DNA from: JANMDN01 sp031376285
Lineage (GTDB): Bacteria; Actinomycetota; Thermoleophilia; Miltoncostaeales; Miltoncostaeaceae
NCBI GenBank assembly: GCA_031376285.1
Contig: JANMDN010000013.1
Coordinates: 124,001 to 188,000, forward strand
Direction of reading: 5' to 3'
Length of the DNA stretch: 64,000 bases
Shown: one piece after another, positions 41,989 to 50,856 of the stretch
Position numbering within the stretch: position 1 is the first letter of the stretch
Layout: each line of letters begins with the position of its first letter
Translations under genes and position numbers: made by a program
Notes under the pieces: generated by a model
Databases searched by the model: none
What the model saw: only the letters and a program-made list of their open reading frames with translations
What the model was told of the DNA's origin: nothing

Positions 41989-44900
41989 ATGGCCGCCGCC
42001 CCCCCGTTTGCCCACCTCCATGTCCATTCGGACTACTCGATCCTCGACGGGGCGAACAAGATCAGCCGGCTGCTCGACCGGGTCGAGGAGCTTGGCCAGC
42101 CGGCCGTTGCCCTCACCGACCATGGGGTAATGAGTGGTGCGGTCGAGCTGTACCGAACGGCCACCAAGCGCGGCATCACGCCGGTCATCGGCCTCGAGGC
42201 CTACGTCGTCGGCGACCGCCACGTCAAGCGAGCCGGTGAGGATCGCTACCACCTGACGATGCTCGCGCGAAGCTACGAGGGCTACCTCAACCTCATCAAG
42301 CTCTGCTCGGCCGGCTACCTCGAGGGCTTCTATCGCAAGCCCCGCATCGATTACGACCTCATGTCGAAGCACTCGAAGGGGATCATGGTCCTTTCCGGCT
42401 GCCTCGGTGGCTCGATTTGCCAGAGCCTCGTCGGTGGGCGCTTCGACGACGCCCGCACCGAACTCGACCAGATGGTCCAGATTTTCGGACCAGACGACGT
42501 CTACGTCGAGCTCCAAGACGGTGGGCTTGAGGAGCAACGCCGCGTCAACCCCGAGCTCATTCGCCTGTCCCTTGCGAGCGGTGTTCCGCTCGTTGCGACC
42601 TGTGATGCGCACTACCCGACCCATGCTGACGCGCGTCCCCACGAGGCACTTCTCGCCATCCAGACCCGGACGACGCTCGACGATCCCAAGCGCTTCCGGT
42701 TCTCGACCGACGAGTTCTACCTCAAGTCGTCCGAGGAGATGCTCGCGTCGTTTCCCGACCATCCCGAGTCGCTTGCGCGAAGCGTCGAGATCGCGGAGCG
42801 CTGCAAGGAACTGGTGCTCCCAATCGGGGAGATCAAACTCCCGCTGTTTCCTGTTCCGAGCGGTGAGACCCCGACGAGCTTCCTCGAACGTCTCTGCCGC
42901 GAAGGAATGCACCGCCGCTACGGCGACAGTCCCCCCGCCGAGGCTGAGGACCGTCTGCGCTTCGAGCTCTCGACGATCGAGGAGATGGGCTTTTCGAGCT
43001 ACTTCCTGATCGTCTGGGACTACATCCGCTGGGCACGCGAGAACGGTGTCGCGGTCGGGCCGGGCCGTGGCTCCGCCGCAGGCTCGCTCGTCGCCTTCAC
43101 GCTCAGGATCACCGATCTCGACCCGCTGGAGCACGGGCTCCTCTTCGAGCGTTTCCTGAACCCTGGGCGAAAGAGCATGCCCGACATCGACACCGACTTC
43201 GCGGTCGCCGGGCGCGACCGGGTCGTCAACTACGTCACCGAGAAGTACGGCTCGAACGCGGTCGCACGCATTGGCACCTTCGGCAAGCTCCTCGCCCGAG
43301 CCGCCGTGCGAGACACGGGTCGCGTGCTCGGCCACACCTACACGGCGGTCGACCGTATCGCCAAGCTCGTTCCCGAGCGCCCGATTGGCATCAAACTGGA
43401 CGAGGCGCTTGCCCAAGGCGGCGAGCTGGCCGTTGCCTACCAGACCGATGAGGTCACCAAGCAAATCATCGACACCGCTCGTCCGCTCGAGGGGCTGGTG
43501 CGAAACGAGGGCGTCCACGCCGCCGGCGTCGTGATCGCGCCTGGCGACGTCACCGACTTCCTCCCAGTCCGCACCGACGACGACGGGAACGTCGTCACGC
43601 AGGTGCCCGACCATGACGTCGAAGCGCTTGGCCTGCTGAAGATGGACTTCCTGGGCTTGCGCAACCTCGACATCATCGAGCGCGCCTGCGAGCTGATCGA
43701 GATCGACACGGGTAGTCCCGTTGATATCGACGGACTGGCGCTCGACAACGCGGCCACCTACGCGATGCTCCGCAAGGGCGATGCACTCGGGGTCTTCCAG
43801 TTCGAGTCCGCCGGCATGCAGCGCGCTCTCCGCGAAGTCGGGCCGACCGAGTTCGCTGACCTCATCGCGCTCGTGGCGCTCTACCGGCCTGGCCCGATGG
43901 CGCACATCCCCACGTACGCGAAGAACAAGCGCAGCCCAGCCGAGATCACCTACGTCGACCCGCGCCTTGTGCCGATCACGGGCCCGACGTATGGCGTGAT
44001 CATCTACCAGGAGCAGCTGATGGCTGCCTCCCGGCAGATCGCTGGCTTCTCACCCTCGCGTGCGGATGATCTGCGGAAGGCCGTCGGCAAGAAGGACAAG
44101 GACCTGATGGCGTCCTTGAAGCAGGAGTTCCTCGAAGGCTGCGTGGCAGGTGGCACGAGCCAGCGGGTCGCCGACGACCTCTGGACGAACTGCGAAGCGG
44201 CTGGCGACTACTCGTTCAACAAGTCGCACGCCGCCTGCTACGGCCTCCTTTCCTACCGCACGGCCTACCTCAAGGCGAACTACCCAGCCGAGTACATGTC
44301 GGCGGTGCTGACCTCGGTGATGGACACGAAGGACCGTGTCCCGTTCTACGTCGCCGCCTGCGACGACATGGGCCTGCATGTGCTGCCGCCCGACGTCAAC
44401 CAGAGCGTCTCGGACTTCGCCGTGACCGCCCCGATGGAGATCCGCTTCGGCCTGACGGCCGTCAAGGGAGTGGGGGAGAACGCCGTCGCGGCGATCGTGA
44501 ACGCGCGCGACCAGGACGGGCCCTTCGGGTCGATCTTCGACTTCTGTCGGCGGGTCGATGGGTCGCTTGTCAACAAGCGGGCGCTTGAGAGCCTCATCAA
44601 GGCTGGTGCCCTGGATTCGACCGAATCGACGCGGGGCGGGATGCTTGACGTGCTTGAGGACGCGATGGGGGCGGCCTCGAAGGATCGCAACGAGGCGACG
44701 ATGTCGCTCTTCGGTGGTGCGGAGGATTCGACCACGGAGACGCTCGACCGGTCGATTCCGTCGGAGGAGCTTCCCAAAGACGAACTCTTGGCGTTTGAGA
44801 AGGAGGCGCTTGGCCTCTTTGTCTCGAGCCATCCCTTGAGCGATTGCCGACGCCAGCTTCGCCGGGCGGTCAGCTCGTCGATCGCCGATCTTCGCGAGCG

Positions 44901-45405
44901 CGCCGACCGCGAGACGCTCCGTATCGGCGGGATTGTCAGCGCGGTGCGGGTGATCACGACCCGTCGAGGCGATCAGATGATGTTCGTGACCGTCGACGAT
45001 CTCACCGCCACGATCGAGGTCATCGTTCAGGCAAACGTCTTCATGCAAATGCGGCCACTCCTTGTCGAGGACGCGATCGTCGTCATCGAGGGTCGCCTCG
45101 AACACAAGAGCGAGGACGAGTCAAAGCTCGTGGTTCGGAGCGTTACGCCCTTCGTTCCTCACCCGAGTGACGAAGAGGATCGCCTCTTTCTCCGTCTCGA
45201 GGCCGACGATCTCACGAGTGGTCGTCTCGGTCAGCTCCAGCAGGTCATCATCGATCACCGAGGCAGCGTTCCGGTGATCATCGAGGTGGTCACCGCGCAG
45301 GGGGTCGAACGGCTCCGGCTCGGTGAGGGCTACCGCGTTGATCCGGGAGCGAACGGGCTGATCGCGTCCTTGAAGCGCATGTTCGGAGAGCGCTGCCTCG
45401 TTTGA
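41989..45405 (+). CDS. dnaE: DNA polymerase III alpha subunit
   Basis: 1138 residues, the replicative polymerase. The PHP domain starts FAHLHVHSDYSILDG, with further metal residues (ALTDHGVM, CDAHYPT). The polymerase active site includes GPGRGSAAGSLVAF and PDIDTDF with Asp401 and Asp403. A helix-hairpin-helix region (KGVGENAVAAI) and a C-terminal OB domain (IGGIVSAVRVITTRRGDQM) follow. The length fits DnaE1 rather than the error-prone DnaE2. Confidence 0.96.
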   Translation: MAAAPPFAHLHVHSDYSILDGANKISRLLDRVEELGQPAVALTDHGVMSGAVELYRTATKRGITPVIGLEAYVVGDRHVKRAGEDRYHLTMLARSYEGYLNLIKLCSAGYLEGFYRKPRIDYDLMSKHSKGIMVLSGCLGGSICQSLVGGRFDDARTELDQMVQIFGPDDVYVELQDGGLEEQRRVNPELIRLSLASGVPLVATCDAHYPTHADARPHEALLAIQTRTTLDDPKRFRFSTDEFYLKSSEEMLASFPDHPESLARSVEIAERCKELVLPIGEIKLPLFPVPSGETPTSFLERLCREGMHRRYGDSPPAEAEDRLRFELSTIEEMGFSSYFLIVWDYIRWARENGVAVGPGRGSAAGSLVAFTLRITDLDPLEHGLLFERFLNPGRKSMPDIDTDFAVAGRDRVVNYVTEKYGSNAVARIGTFGKLLARAAVRDTGRVLGHTYTAVDRIAKLVPERPIGIKLDEALAQGGELAVAYQTDEVTKQIIDTARPLEGLVRNEGVHAAGVVIAPGDVTDFLPVRTDDDGNVVTQVPDHDVEALGLLKMDFLGLRNLDIIERACELIEIDTGSPVDIDGLALDNAATYAMLRKGDALGVFQFESAGMQRALREVGPTEFADLIALVALYRPGPMAHIPTYAKNKRSPAEITYVDPRLVPITGPTYGVIIYQEQLMAASRQIAGFSPSRADDLRKAVGKKDKDLMASLKQEFLEGCVAGGTSQRVADDLWTNCEAAGDYSFNKSHAACYGLLSYRTAYLKANYPAEYMSAVLTSVMDTKDRVPFYVAACDDMGLHVLPPDVNQSVSDFAVTAPMEIRFGLTAVKGVGENAVAAIVNARDQDGPFGSIFDFCRRVDGSLVNKRALESLIKAGALDSTESTRGGMLDVLEDAMGAASKDRNEATMSLFGGAEDSTTETLDRSIPSEELPKDELLAFEKEALGLFVSSHPLSDCRRQLRRAVSSSIADLRERADRETLRIGGIVSAVRVITTRRGDQMMFVTVDDLTATIEVIVQANVFMQMRPLLVEDAIVVIEGRLEHKSEDESKLVVRSVTPFVPHPSDEEDRLFLRLEADDLTSGRLGQLQQVIIDHRGSVPVIIEVVTAQGVERLRLGEGYRVDPGANGLIASLKRMFGERCLV

Positions 45406-45475
45406 GCGACGATGGGCTTGACCCGTCGGCCGGGCCTAGCTTCAATAAGTTTGATGTCGACGAGTCCCAGTAGCC

Positions 45476-45874
45476 ATGACGACCGCGACTGACCTCGCAA
45501 GCCGCGTCAGCGGATCGTGCCGTCGCTGTCCAATTTCGTGCGACAAGGTCGTCTACCCGGTCGGCTGTATCGAGTCGGGATGTTCGCGCTTGTACTCCTA
45601 CGACGACGACGGTCGGACGTTCATCGGCTGCATGGAGAAGGTCTACAAAGTCGAGATCGATCGGACGCTCCTGGTCCATTTCGAGGGCGAGCGGGGCGGA
45701 TTCGGAGCGCTGCGGGTGATGACCGAGCCCCTTCCGATCTGCAGGACAAGCGTCGAGGAGACCTTCCCGCACCGCGTCGACGGTCCCTGCCTCAACCCGG
45801 ATTTCCTCTTCTCGGCGCCGCGCCGCGAGTTCACGGTCTCGGTTCGACGCGACCCTGGCAACGACGCCGAGTAG
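45476..45874 (+). CDS. Cysteine-rich small protein, unknown function
   Basis: 132 residues. The N-terminal half holds CRRCPISC, then VGCIESGCSRLYSYDDDGRTF, then GCMEKVYKVEID, and two single Cys follow (PLPICRTS, GPCLNP). The spacing suggests an iron-sulfur cluster or zinc site. No signal peptide. The gene stands alone between dnaE and a two-component pair, on the same strand. I recognise no named family. Confidence 0.75.
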   Translation: MTTATDLASRVSGSCRRCPISCDKVVYPVGCIESGCSRLYSYDDDGRTFIGCMEKVYKVEIDRTLLVHFEGERGGFGALRVMTEPLPICRTSVEETFPHRVDGPCLNPDFLFSAPRREFTVSVRRDPGNDAE

Positions 45875-46001
45875 GGGCTTCGCCTCGGACGCCATACGGG
45901 TCGCCCGATGGTTGTCCTCGCCGTCGAACCTCCACGGCACGCGAAAAGGGTTCAGACTTCCGTAAGCCAGCCCTGCTTATCTGCCGAACTGTGAGCCGCC
46001 G

Positions 46002-46679
46002 ATGACCACCGTCCTTGTTGTCGACGACGAGCCCATCGTTCGTGAGGTCGTCGTGCGCTACCTCACCCGGGACGGCTACCACACACTGGAGGCGGCGGAC
46101 GGCTTGGAAGCGCGTCGGCTCGTCACGAGTCACGAGCCCGACCTCGTCGTCCTTGACTTGATGCTGCCGGGAATGGACGGGCTCGCGCTCTGCCGCTGGA
46201 TCCGGTCCGAGCACGAACTCCCCGTGATCATGCTGACGGCAAAGACCGAGGAGGCCGACCGGATCGTCGGGCTTGAGCTCGGCGCCGACGACTACGTCAC
46301 GAAGCCCTTCTCACCCCGCGAGCTGGTCGCCCGCGTGAAGACGGTGCTTCGTCGTGTCAGTCCCGAAGCGACGACCCGCAACCGGGTCGAGGCGGGCGAT
46401 CTCGTCATTGATGCCGGATCGCGTGACGTGACTCGCGGCGACGTGCATCTTCGGCTCACCGTCAAGGAGTTCGATCTTCTCTGGTTTCTTGCCAGCCATC
46501 CGCGGCAGGTGTTCTCGCGCGATCAGCTGATGGACCGCGTCTGGGGCTATGAGGCGGCCTACGACACCGGAACGGTCACCGTTCACGTTCGGCGCCTGCG
46601 CGAGAAGATCGAGCCAAACCCGTCAGCGCCGCGCCACCTCGAGACCGTTTGGGGCGTCGGCTACCGGTTCAGCCCTTGA
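46002..46679 (+). CDS. OmpR/PhoB-family response regulator
   Basis: 225 residues. Receiver domain with VVDDEP, phospho-acceptor Asp52 in LDLMLPGMDG, Thr in MLTAKTE and Lys in YVTKPF. The C-terminal winged helix (LTVKEFDLLWFLASHPRQVFS, VTVHVRRLREKIE, VWGVGYRFSP) binds DNA. Its stop overlaps the kinase start (TTGA), a normal two-component operon. Confidence 0.95.
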   Translation: MTTVLVVDDEPIVREVVVRYLTRDGYHTLEAADGLEARRLVTSHEPDLVVLDLMLPGMDGLALCRWIRSEHELPVIMLTAKTEEADRIVGLELGADDYVTKPFSPRELVARVKTVLRRVSPEATTRNRVEAGDLVIDAGSRDVTRGDVHLRLTVKEFDLLWFLASHPRQVFSRDQLMDRVWGYEAAYDTGTVTVHVRRLREKIEPNPSAPRHLETVWGVGYRFSP

Positions 46680-47767
46680 TCGGCACGGCCCTCCTCGTTG
46701 GCTTCTTGACCCTGGCGGCCGGGATCGGCGGGGCGCTTGTGATCAGCAGGCTACCGTCGCTTCGCCTTCAACTCACCGGACTTGCGCTCCTGGCGATGCT
46801 CCTACCGCTTGCCGCGGTGGCGTTCTCTGGCGTCATGATGTTCGAGTCTGAGCACGACCTCGTCGTGCTGGGCGTCGCGATCGCCTCGGCGGCTGCGGCG
46901 ATCGCCGGAGCGCTCCTCGTTCGGGCCCGAATCATGGGTCGCCTCGATCGCCTCCGGCACGCGGCGTCAATGCTTGCCGCAGGCGACCTGTCGGCTCGCG
47001 CCCCAGCCGACGGGCCGTCGGAGGTGGCCCAGCTCGGTCGCGCGTTCAATGAGATGGCCGGGCGTGTCGAGGAGCTTTTTGACGCGCGTCGGCAGCTCGT
47101 CGCGTGGGCCAGCCACGACCTCCGGACGCCGCTTGCGTCGCTGCAGGCCATGATCGAGGCAGTGGAGGACGGGGTGGTGCCGGCAGAGCACTACCTCCCC
47201 GCGATGCGCGAACGCGTCCGCACGCTTGGGACACTGATCGACGATCTTTTCGAGCTCGCACGAATCGATGCCGGAGCGCTCACCGTCGAGCTTCGAACCG
47301 CTCGCGTCGAACCACTCGTTGCGACCTGCATGCGCGGGATCGAGGAGGAGGCGCGCTCGAAGCACGTCGACATCTCGACGATGATTTCGCCGGACCTCCC
47401 GCCGATTCGTTGCGCGCCCGAGACCGTCGAGCGCGTGCTGCTGAACCTCCTGACAAACGCGCTGCGCCACACGCCATCCGACGGTACGGTCGCCGTGATC
47501 GTCGCGCCCGAGGAACCGCAGGGCGAGGCGCTTCGGGTCATCGTTGAGGACAGCGGCGAGGGGATACCGGCTGGCCAACTCGGGAACGTCTTCGAGCGCT
47601 TTTGGCGGGCGGACCGCGCCCGTTCCGGAGGGGGCGCGGGCCTCGGCCTCGCCATCGCCCGTGGACTTGTCGAGGCAAACGGTGGCCGGATTTGGGCCGA
47701 GCACCGACCCGGCGGCGGTGCCCGTGTCGTCTTCACGCTGCCTGTCGCTGCCGGAGCCGCCTCCTAA
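46676..47767 (+). CDS. Membrane sensor histidine kinase
   Basis: 363 residues from TTG 46676. Three or so hydrophobic segments (1-20, 30-52, 62-82) with almost no outer domain, a HAMP domain (about 83-135), the HisKA motif WASHDLRTPLASLQ with His147, and a HATPase domain with LLNLLTNALRHT, DSGEGIP and GGGAGLGLAIARG. The signal is unknown; the lack of an outer sensor suggests membrane or internal sensing. Partner of the preceding regulator. Confidence 0.93.
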   Translation: MIGTALLVGFLTLAAGIGGALVISRLPSLRLQLTGLALLAMLLPLAAVAFSGVMMFESEHDLVVLGVAIASAAAAIAGALLVRARIMGRLDRLRHAASMLAAGDLSARAPADGPSEVAQLGRAFNEMAGRVEELFDARRQLVAWASHDLRTPLASLQAMIEAVEDGVVPAEHYLPAMRERVRTLGTLIDDLFELARIDAGALTVELRTARVEPLVATCMRGIEEEARSKHVDISTMISPDLPPIRCAPETVERVLLNLLTNALRHTPSDGTVAVIVAPEEPQGEALRVIVEDSGEGIPAGQLGNVFERFWRADRARSGGGAGLGLAIARGLVEANGGRIWAEHRPGGGARVVFTLPVAAGAAS

Positions 47768-47776
47768 ACTAACGCC

Positions 47777-48598
47777 GTGCGATCTCCCATCGACGACGAG
47801 ATCATCCTCGGTGACAACCTCGTGGCCCTCGCGGGCTTCTGCGACGAGAGCTTCCAGCTCGTCTATGTCGACCCGCCCTTCAACACCGGATCCGTCCAGC
47901 GGCGTCGCACGATTGCGACAACCGTGGCCGAGGATGGTGACCGCACCGGCTTCGGTGGCCGCCGGTACGCGACAACCGCGCTCACGGACCTCGCCTACCG
48001 CGACCAGTTCGACGACTACCTCGCCTTCCTGGAACCCCGGCTGCGCGCGGCCCATCGGCTCCTTCGTCCGAGCGGGACGCTCTATCTGCATCTCGACTAC
48101 CGGGAGGCGCACGGGGCAAAGCTCCTCCTCGACGAGATCTTCGGCCGGGAGTGCTTCCTGAACGAGCTCATCTGGGCCTACGACTACGGCGGTCGCTCGA
48201 AGCGCCGGTGGCCCGCCAAGCACGACACGATTCTCGTGTTCACCAAACATCCCACCGACTACTACTTTGATTCGGAGACCGTCGATCGGGAGCCCTACAT
48301 GGCCCCCGGGCTTGTGACTCCGGAGAAGGTCGCGCGGGGCAAACTGCCGACCGATGTTTGGTGGCATACGATCGTCCCGACCTCCGGGCGAGAGAAGACC
48401 GGTTACCCGAACCAAAAGCCGGAGGGTGTGCTCCGACGAATCGTCCAAGCCTCAAGCGCTCCCGGCGACTGGTGCCTGGACTTCTTCGCCGGGAGCGGGA
48501 CACTCGGCGCCGTTGCGCGCCAGCTCGGACGGCGGTTCGTGCTCGTCGACGAGAATCCCGATGCGATCGCCATCATGCGCGCGCGCATCGAGGGCTGA
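47777..48598 (+). CDS. Orphan DNA methyltransferase (N4/N6, beta class)
   Basis: 273 residues. Catalytic motif IV DPPFNTG at 32-38 precedes the AdoMet motif FAGSGT near 233, an order that defines the beta class (as in CcrM or HinfI methylases). NQKPEGVLRRIV is also typical. There is no nuclease gene nearby, so it may act in epigenetic control. GTG 47777 has TAAACT (47765-47770) six bases before it. Confidence 0.9.
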   Translation: MRSPIDDEIILGDNLVALAGFCDESFQLVYVDPPFNTGSVQRRRTIATTVAEDGDRTGFGGRRYATTALTDLAYRDQFDDYLAFLEPRLRAAHRLLRPSGTLYLHLDYREAHGAKLLLDEIFGRECFLNELIWAYDYGGRSKRRWPAKHDTILVFTKHPTDYYFDSETVDREPYMAPGLVTPEKVARGKLPTDVWWHTIVPTSGREKTGYPNQKPEGVLRRIVQASSAPGDWCLDFFAGSGTLGAVARQLGRRFVLVDENPDAIAIMRARIEG

Positions 48599-48605
48599 CT
48601 TGCGT

Positions 48606-49853
48606 TCAGTTGGTTCTCCGCGCCGACGCGTCCGGCTCTTCCACACAGACACGGTCCCGGCCGGCGCTCTTGGCCCGGTAGAGCGCCCGGTCCGCCCGGT
48701 TGAGGATCTCATCCGGGAGTGAGTCAGGACCGCACGCCGTCGCACCGATCGAGATCGAGCACTGCAAGGTCTCGTCGGAGTACCGAACGCGGAGCGACTC
48801 GACGCGCGCCCGGATTCGATCGAGGCACTCGACCGCTCCTGCCCGGTCGATCCCGGGCAGGAGAAGCGCGAACTCTTCGCCTCCGTACCGGGCGAAACAA
48901 TCGTTTGTTCGGATCTCCCGCTGCACGGACTCCACGACCGATCGCAGAAATGCATCTCCCGCGAGATGCCCATGACCGTCGTTGATCGCCTTGAAGTGAT
49001 CGAGGTCGAGCAGGGCAAACCAGAGTCGTCCCCCGCCACGCCTTGCTCGGGAGAGCTCACGGTCGAGCTCAGACATGAGGTAGCGGCGATTGTGCGCGCC
49101 GGTGAGGTCGTCGCGGTGAGCGAGATCACTCACGACGGCGTTCATGCGACGTAGCTCGGTGTTTGCATGCTCGCTCTGCTCGTTTGCGGCAGCCAGGTGC
49201 TCCGACAGAGCGGCGTGCTCCAGACCGAGCCGGATGTTGCCGACAAGGCGCCGGTGGATCTCGTGGTTGTAGAGGAACATCACGACCAGATAGAGGCTCG
49301 CGCCGATTCCAAGGAGCGTGTGGAAGCGGTCCCTCGTCGTGAAGAGCACGACAATCGCAGGTGTCCAGATGGGAATGGACGCGGCGAGGTACGCGCTGAT
49401 GCTCCCCGCATACGCAATGACGAGGCTCGATGTGACCGCCACCAGAAAGGTGAGCACCGCAAGACGGAGGTCGCGCTGCTCCTTGTCGGGCATCAGCAGT
49501 AGGGCCGCCGAGCCCCACGTCGCACCGTGCATGAAGCCTGTCACGGCACGAATTCTGAGCCACCGCCGCGCCTGGGCCGGCTCGGGGCGGGTTCTGTGAA
49601 ACCGGATCGCGGCAGTCAGGCTCGCCATGACCGTGCACGCCATCAGGCCGGCCCAGACCCAGAGCCGCCACGTTGGTATCGCGGGCGCCTCGATGAGCAC
49701 GAGAAGCAGGGCAACCGGAGGCACCAGCATGAGGGACCTGACCGCCTGAGCCCACATGTAGGTCGCGCATTCCGAGAGGACGAGGCTATCGGACACGGGC
49801 GCGACAGACTCGGGTGTTGCCCGCGTGGCGGGAGCCTTGGTATCGACAAGCAT
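48606..49853 (-). CDS. Membrane diguanylate cyclase (GGDEF)
   Basis: 415 residues. Six or so membrane helices (about 38-205), a coiled linker (ALSEHLAAANEQSEHANTEL) and a GGDEF domain with DDLTGAHNRRYL, DLDHFKAINDGHGH and active-site RYGGEEF. An RxxD inhibitory site (RTND) lies five residues before GGEEF, so c-di-GMP feedback is likely. No EAL domain. It stands alone. Confidence 0.93.
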   Translation of the reverse strand: MLVDTKAPATRATPESVAPVSDSLVLSECATYMWAQAVRSLMLVPPVALLLVLIEAPAIPTWRLWVWAGLMACTVMASLTAAIRFHRTRPEPAQARRWLRIRAVTGFMHGATWGSAALLLMPDKEQRDLRLAVLTFLVAVTSSLVIAYAGSISAYLAASIPIWTPAIVVLFTTRDRFHTLLGIGASLYLVVMFLYNHEIHRRLVGNIRLGLEHAALSEHLAAANEQSEHANTELRRMNAVVSDLAHRDDLTGAHNRRYLMSELDRELSRARRGGGRLWFALLDLDHFKAINDGHGHLAGDAFLRSVVESVQREIRTNDCFARYGGEEFALLLPGIDRAGAVECLDRIRARVESLRVRYSDETLQCSISIGATACGPDSLPDEILNRADRALYRAKSAGRDRVCVEEPDASARRTN

Positions 49854-49955
49854 GGGCGCGCCTCGGAGGTTGAGTTCCGCGGCGCGGGTCGCGCCACAAT
49901 CTCACGAGTACCGAGCCGCGGCCTCTGATACCTCGGAGGCGATGAGCCTATCTCG

Positions 49956-50471
49956 TCAAATCGCGTCGCTTTTCTCGCGGTTGCATCCAGCACAAAGAAT
50001 TTGCAGGTTCGCAAGCGTCGTGGCGCCGCCGAGGGCGACCGGGATGACATGGTCGAACTGGATCAGCTCACGCGCCCCGCACTGCACACAGGCGCCTCCG
50101 TCGCGGCGAAAGACGCGCCGCCGCAACTCCTCCGGGAGTGACTCACGGCGAGGTCCGGCGCCCGCGAGCAGGTCGTGCGCCCGGCGCAGCTTGCGCTCTC
50201 GTCGCTGCCCGGCCGCGATCGCGAGCGCCCGAACATCCTCCTCGGTCAGCGCCTCGTCCTCCCAGTACGTGCGGCCGCGGAAGATCCACCAGTGACGCCC
50301 GTCGGCCTCCATCACAAGGACCGCCTCGGTCTCCTGGCGCGCGATGATCTCAGCGTGCGCCCGAGGGCTGAGCGCTCCCGCCGACTCGAACGTGCCGGCC
50401 ACGAATCGGAAGCGACGCCCGAAGATCGATCGCTCCGCTTCGAAGCTCGCCCGTCTGTCTTCCCTCAACAT
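49956..50471 (-). CDS. HNH endonuclease-domain protein
   Basis: 171 residues. The C-terminal third is an HNH site: CVQCGARELIQFDHVIPVAL then GGATTLANLQILCAGCNREK, with a CxxC...CxxC zinc pair. The N-terminal half (RGRTYWEDEALTEEDVRALA) is not recognised. ATG 50471 overlaps the start of the divergent gene in a CATG. There is no nearby phage or intron, so the target is unclear. Confidence 0.82.
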   Translation of the reverse strand: MLREDRRASFEAERSIFGRRFRFVAGTFESAGALSPRAHAEIIARQETEAVLVMEADGRHWWIFRGRTYWEDEALTEEDVRALAIAAGQRRERKLRRAHDLLAGAGPRRESLPEELRRRVFRRDGGACVQCGARELIQFDHVIPVALGGATTLANLQILCAGCNREKSDAI

Positions 50472-50841
50472 GACCACGACGCTAGCGGGCCGACCGGACG
50501 GGCATTGCACGCCGCGACGTCGACGGCGTAGCCTCTGGGTTATCACCGAGCCACCAAGCATCCTGAACCCCGAGGAGCCCGCTGGCGCCATCGTCTTCGT
50601 GGCGGTCCCGAGCAATGTCGCCGACGCGGTCACAGATCTGCTGTCGCGTCTTGGCCGCGGGCATGTGGTCGCCATCTCAAGCCTGCCGAAGGAACTCTCC
50701 TTGCAGCAGGCTGCCGAGCTGGCAGGGCGCGAGCGCAGCGCCATCGTCCAGGCCATCGAGGACGGAGGGCTGGCCCATCGATCCGAAGGGGGTCACCGTC
50801 GCGTCCGCCTCGATGACCTGATGACCTGGCTCGGCCGGTAA
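50470..50841 (+). CDS. Excisionase-like HTH protein
   Basis: Up to 123 residues from ATG 50470. The C-terminal half, SLQQAAELAGRERSAIVQAI then EDGGLAHRSEGGHRRVRLDD, is an excisionase/MerR-like helix-turn-helix as found in many antitoxins of PIN toxins. No toxin follows it. The start is uncertain: the first 20 residues are Arg-rich and unlike the family, and a later start is possible. It may regulate itself and the divergent HNH gene. Confidence 0.65.
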   Translation: MTTTLAGRPDGHCTPRRRRRSLWVITEPPSILNPEEPAGAIVFVAVPSNVADAVTDLLSRLGRGHVVAISSLPKELSLQQAAELAGRERSAIVQAIEDGGLAHRSEGGHRRVRLDDLMTWLGR

Positions 50842-50856
50842 CGGCCGGCCCGGAGA

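Noticed and set aside
41821..43905. 694-residue minus-strand frame opposite dnaE
   Set aside because: It is antisense to a clearly real gene and shows no domain.
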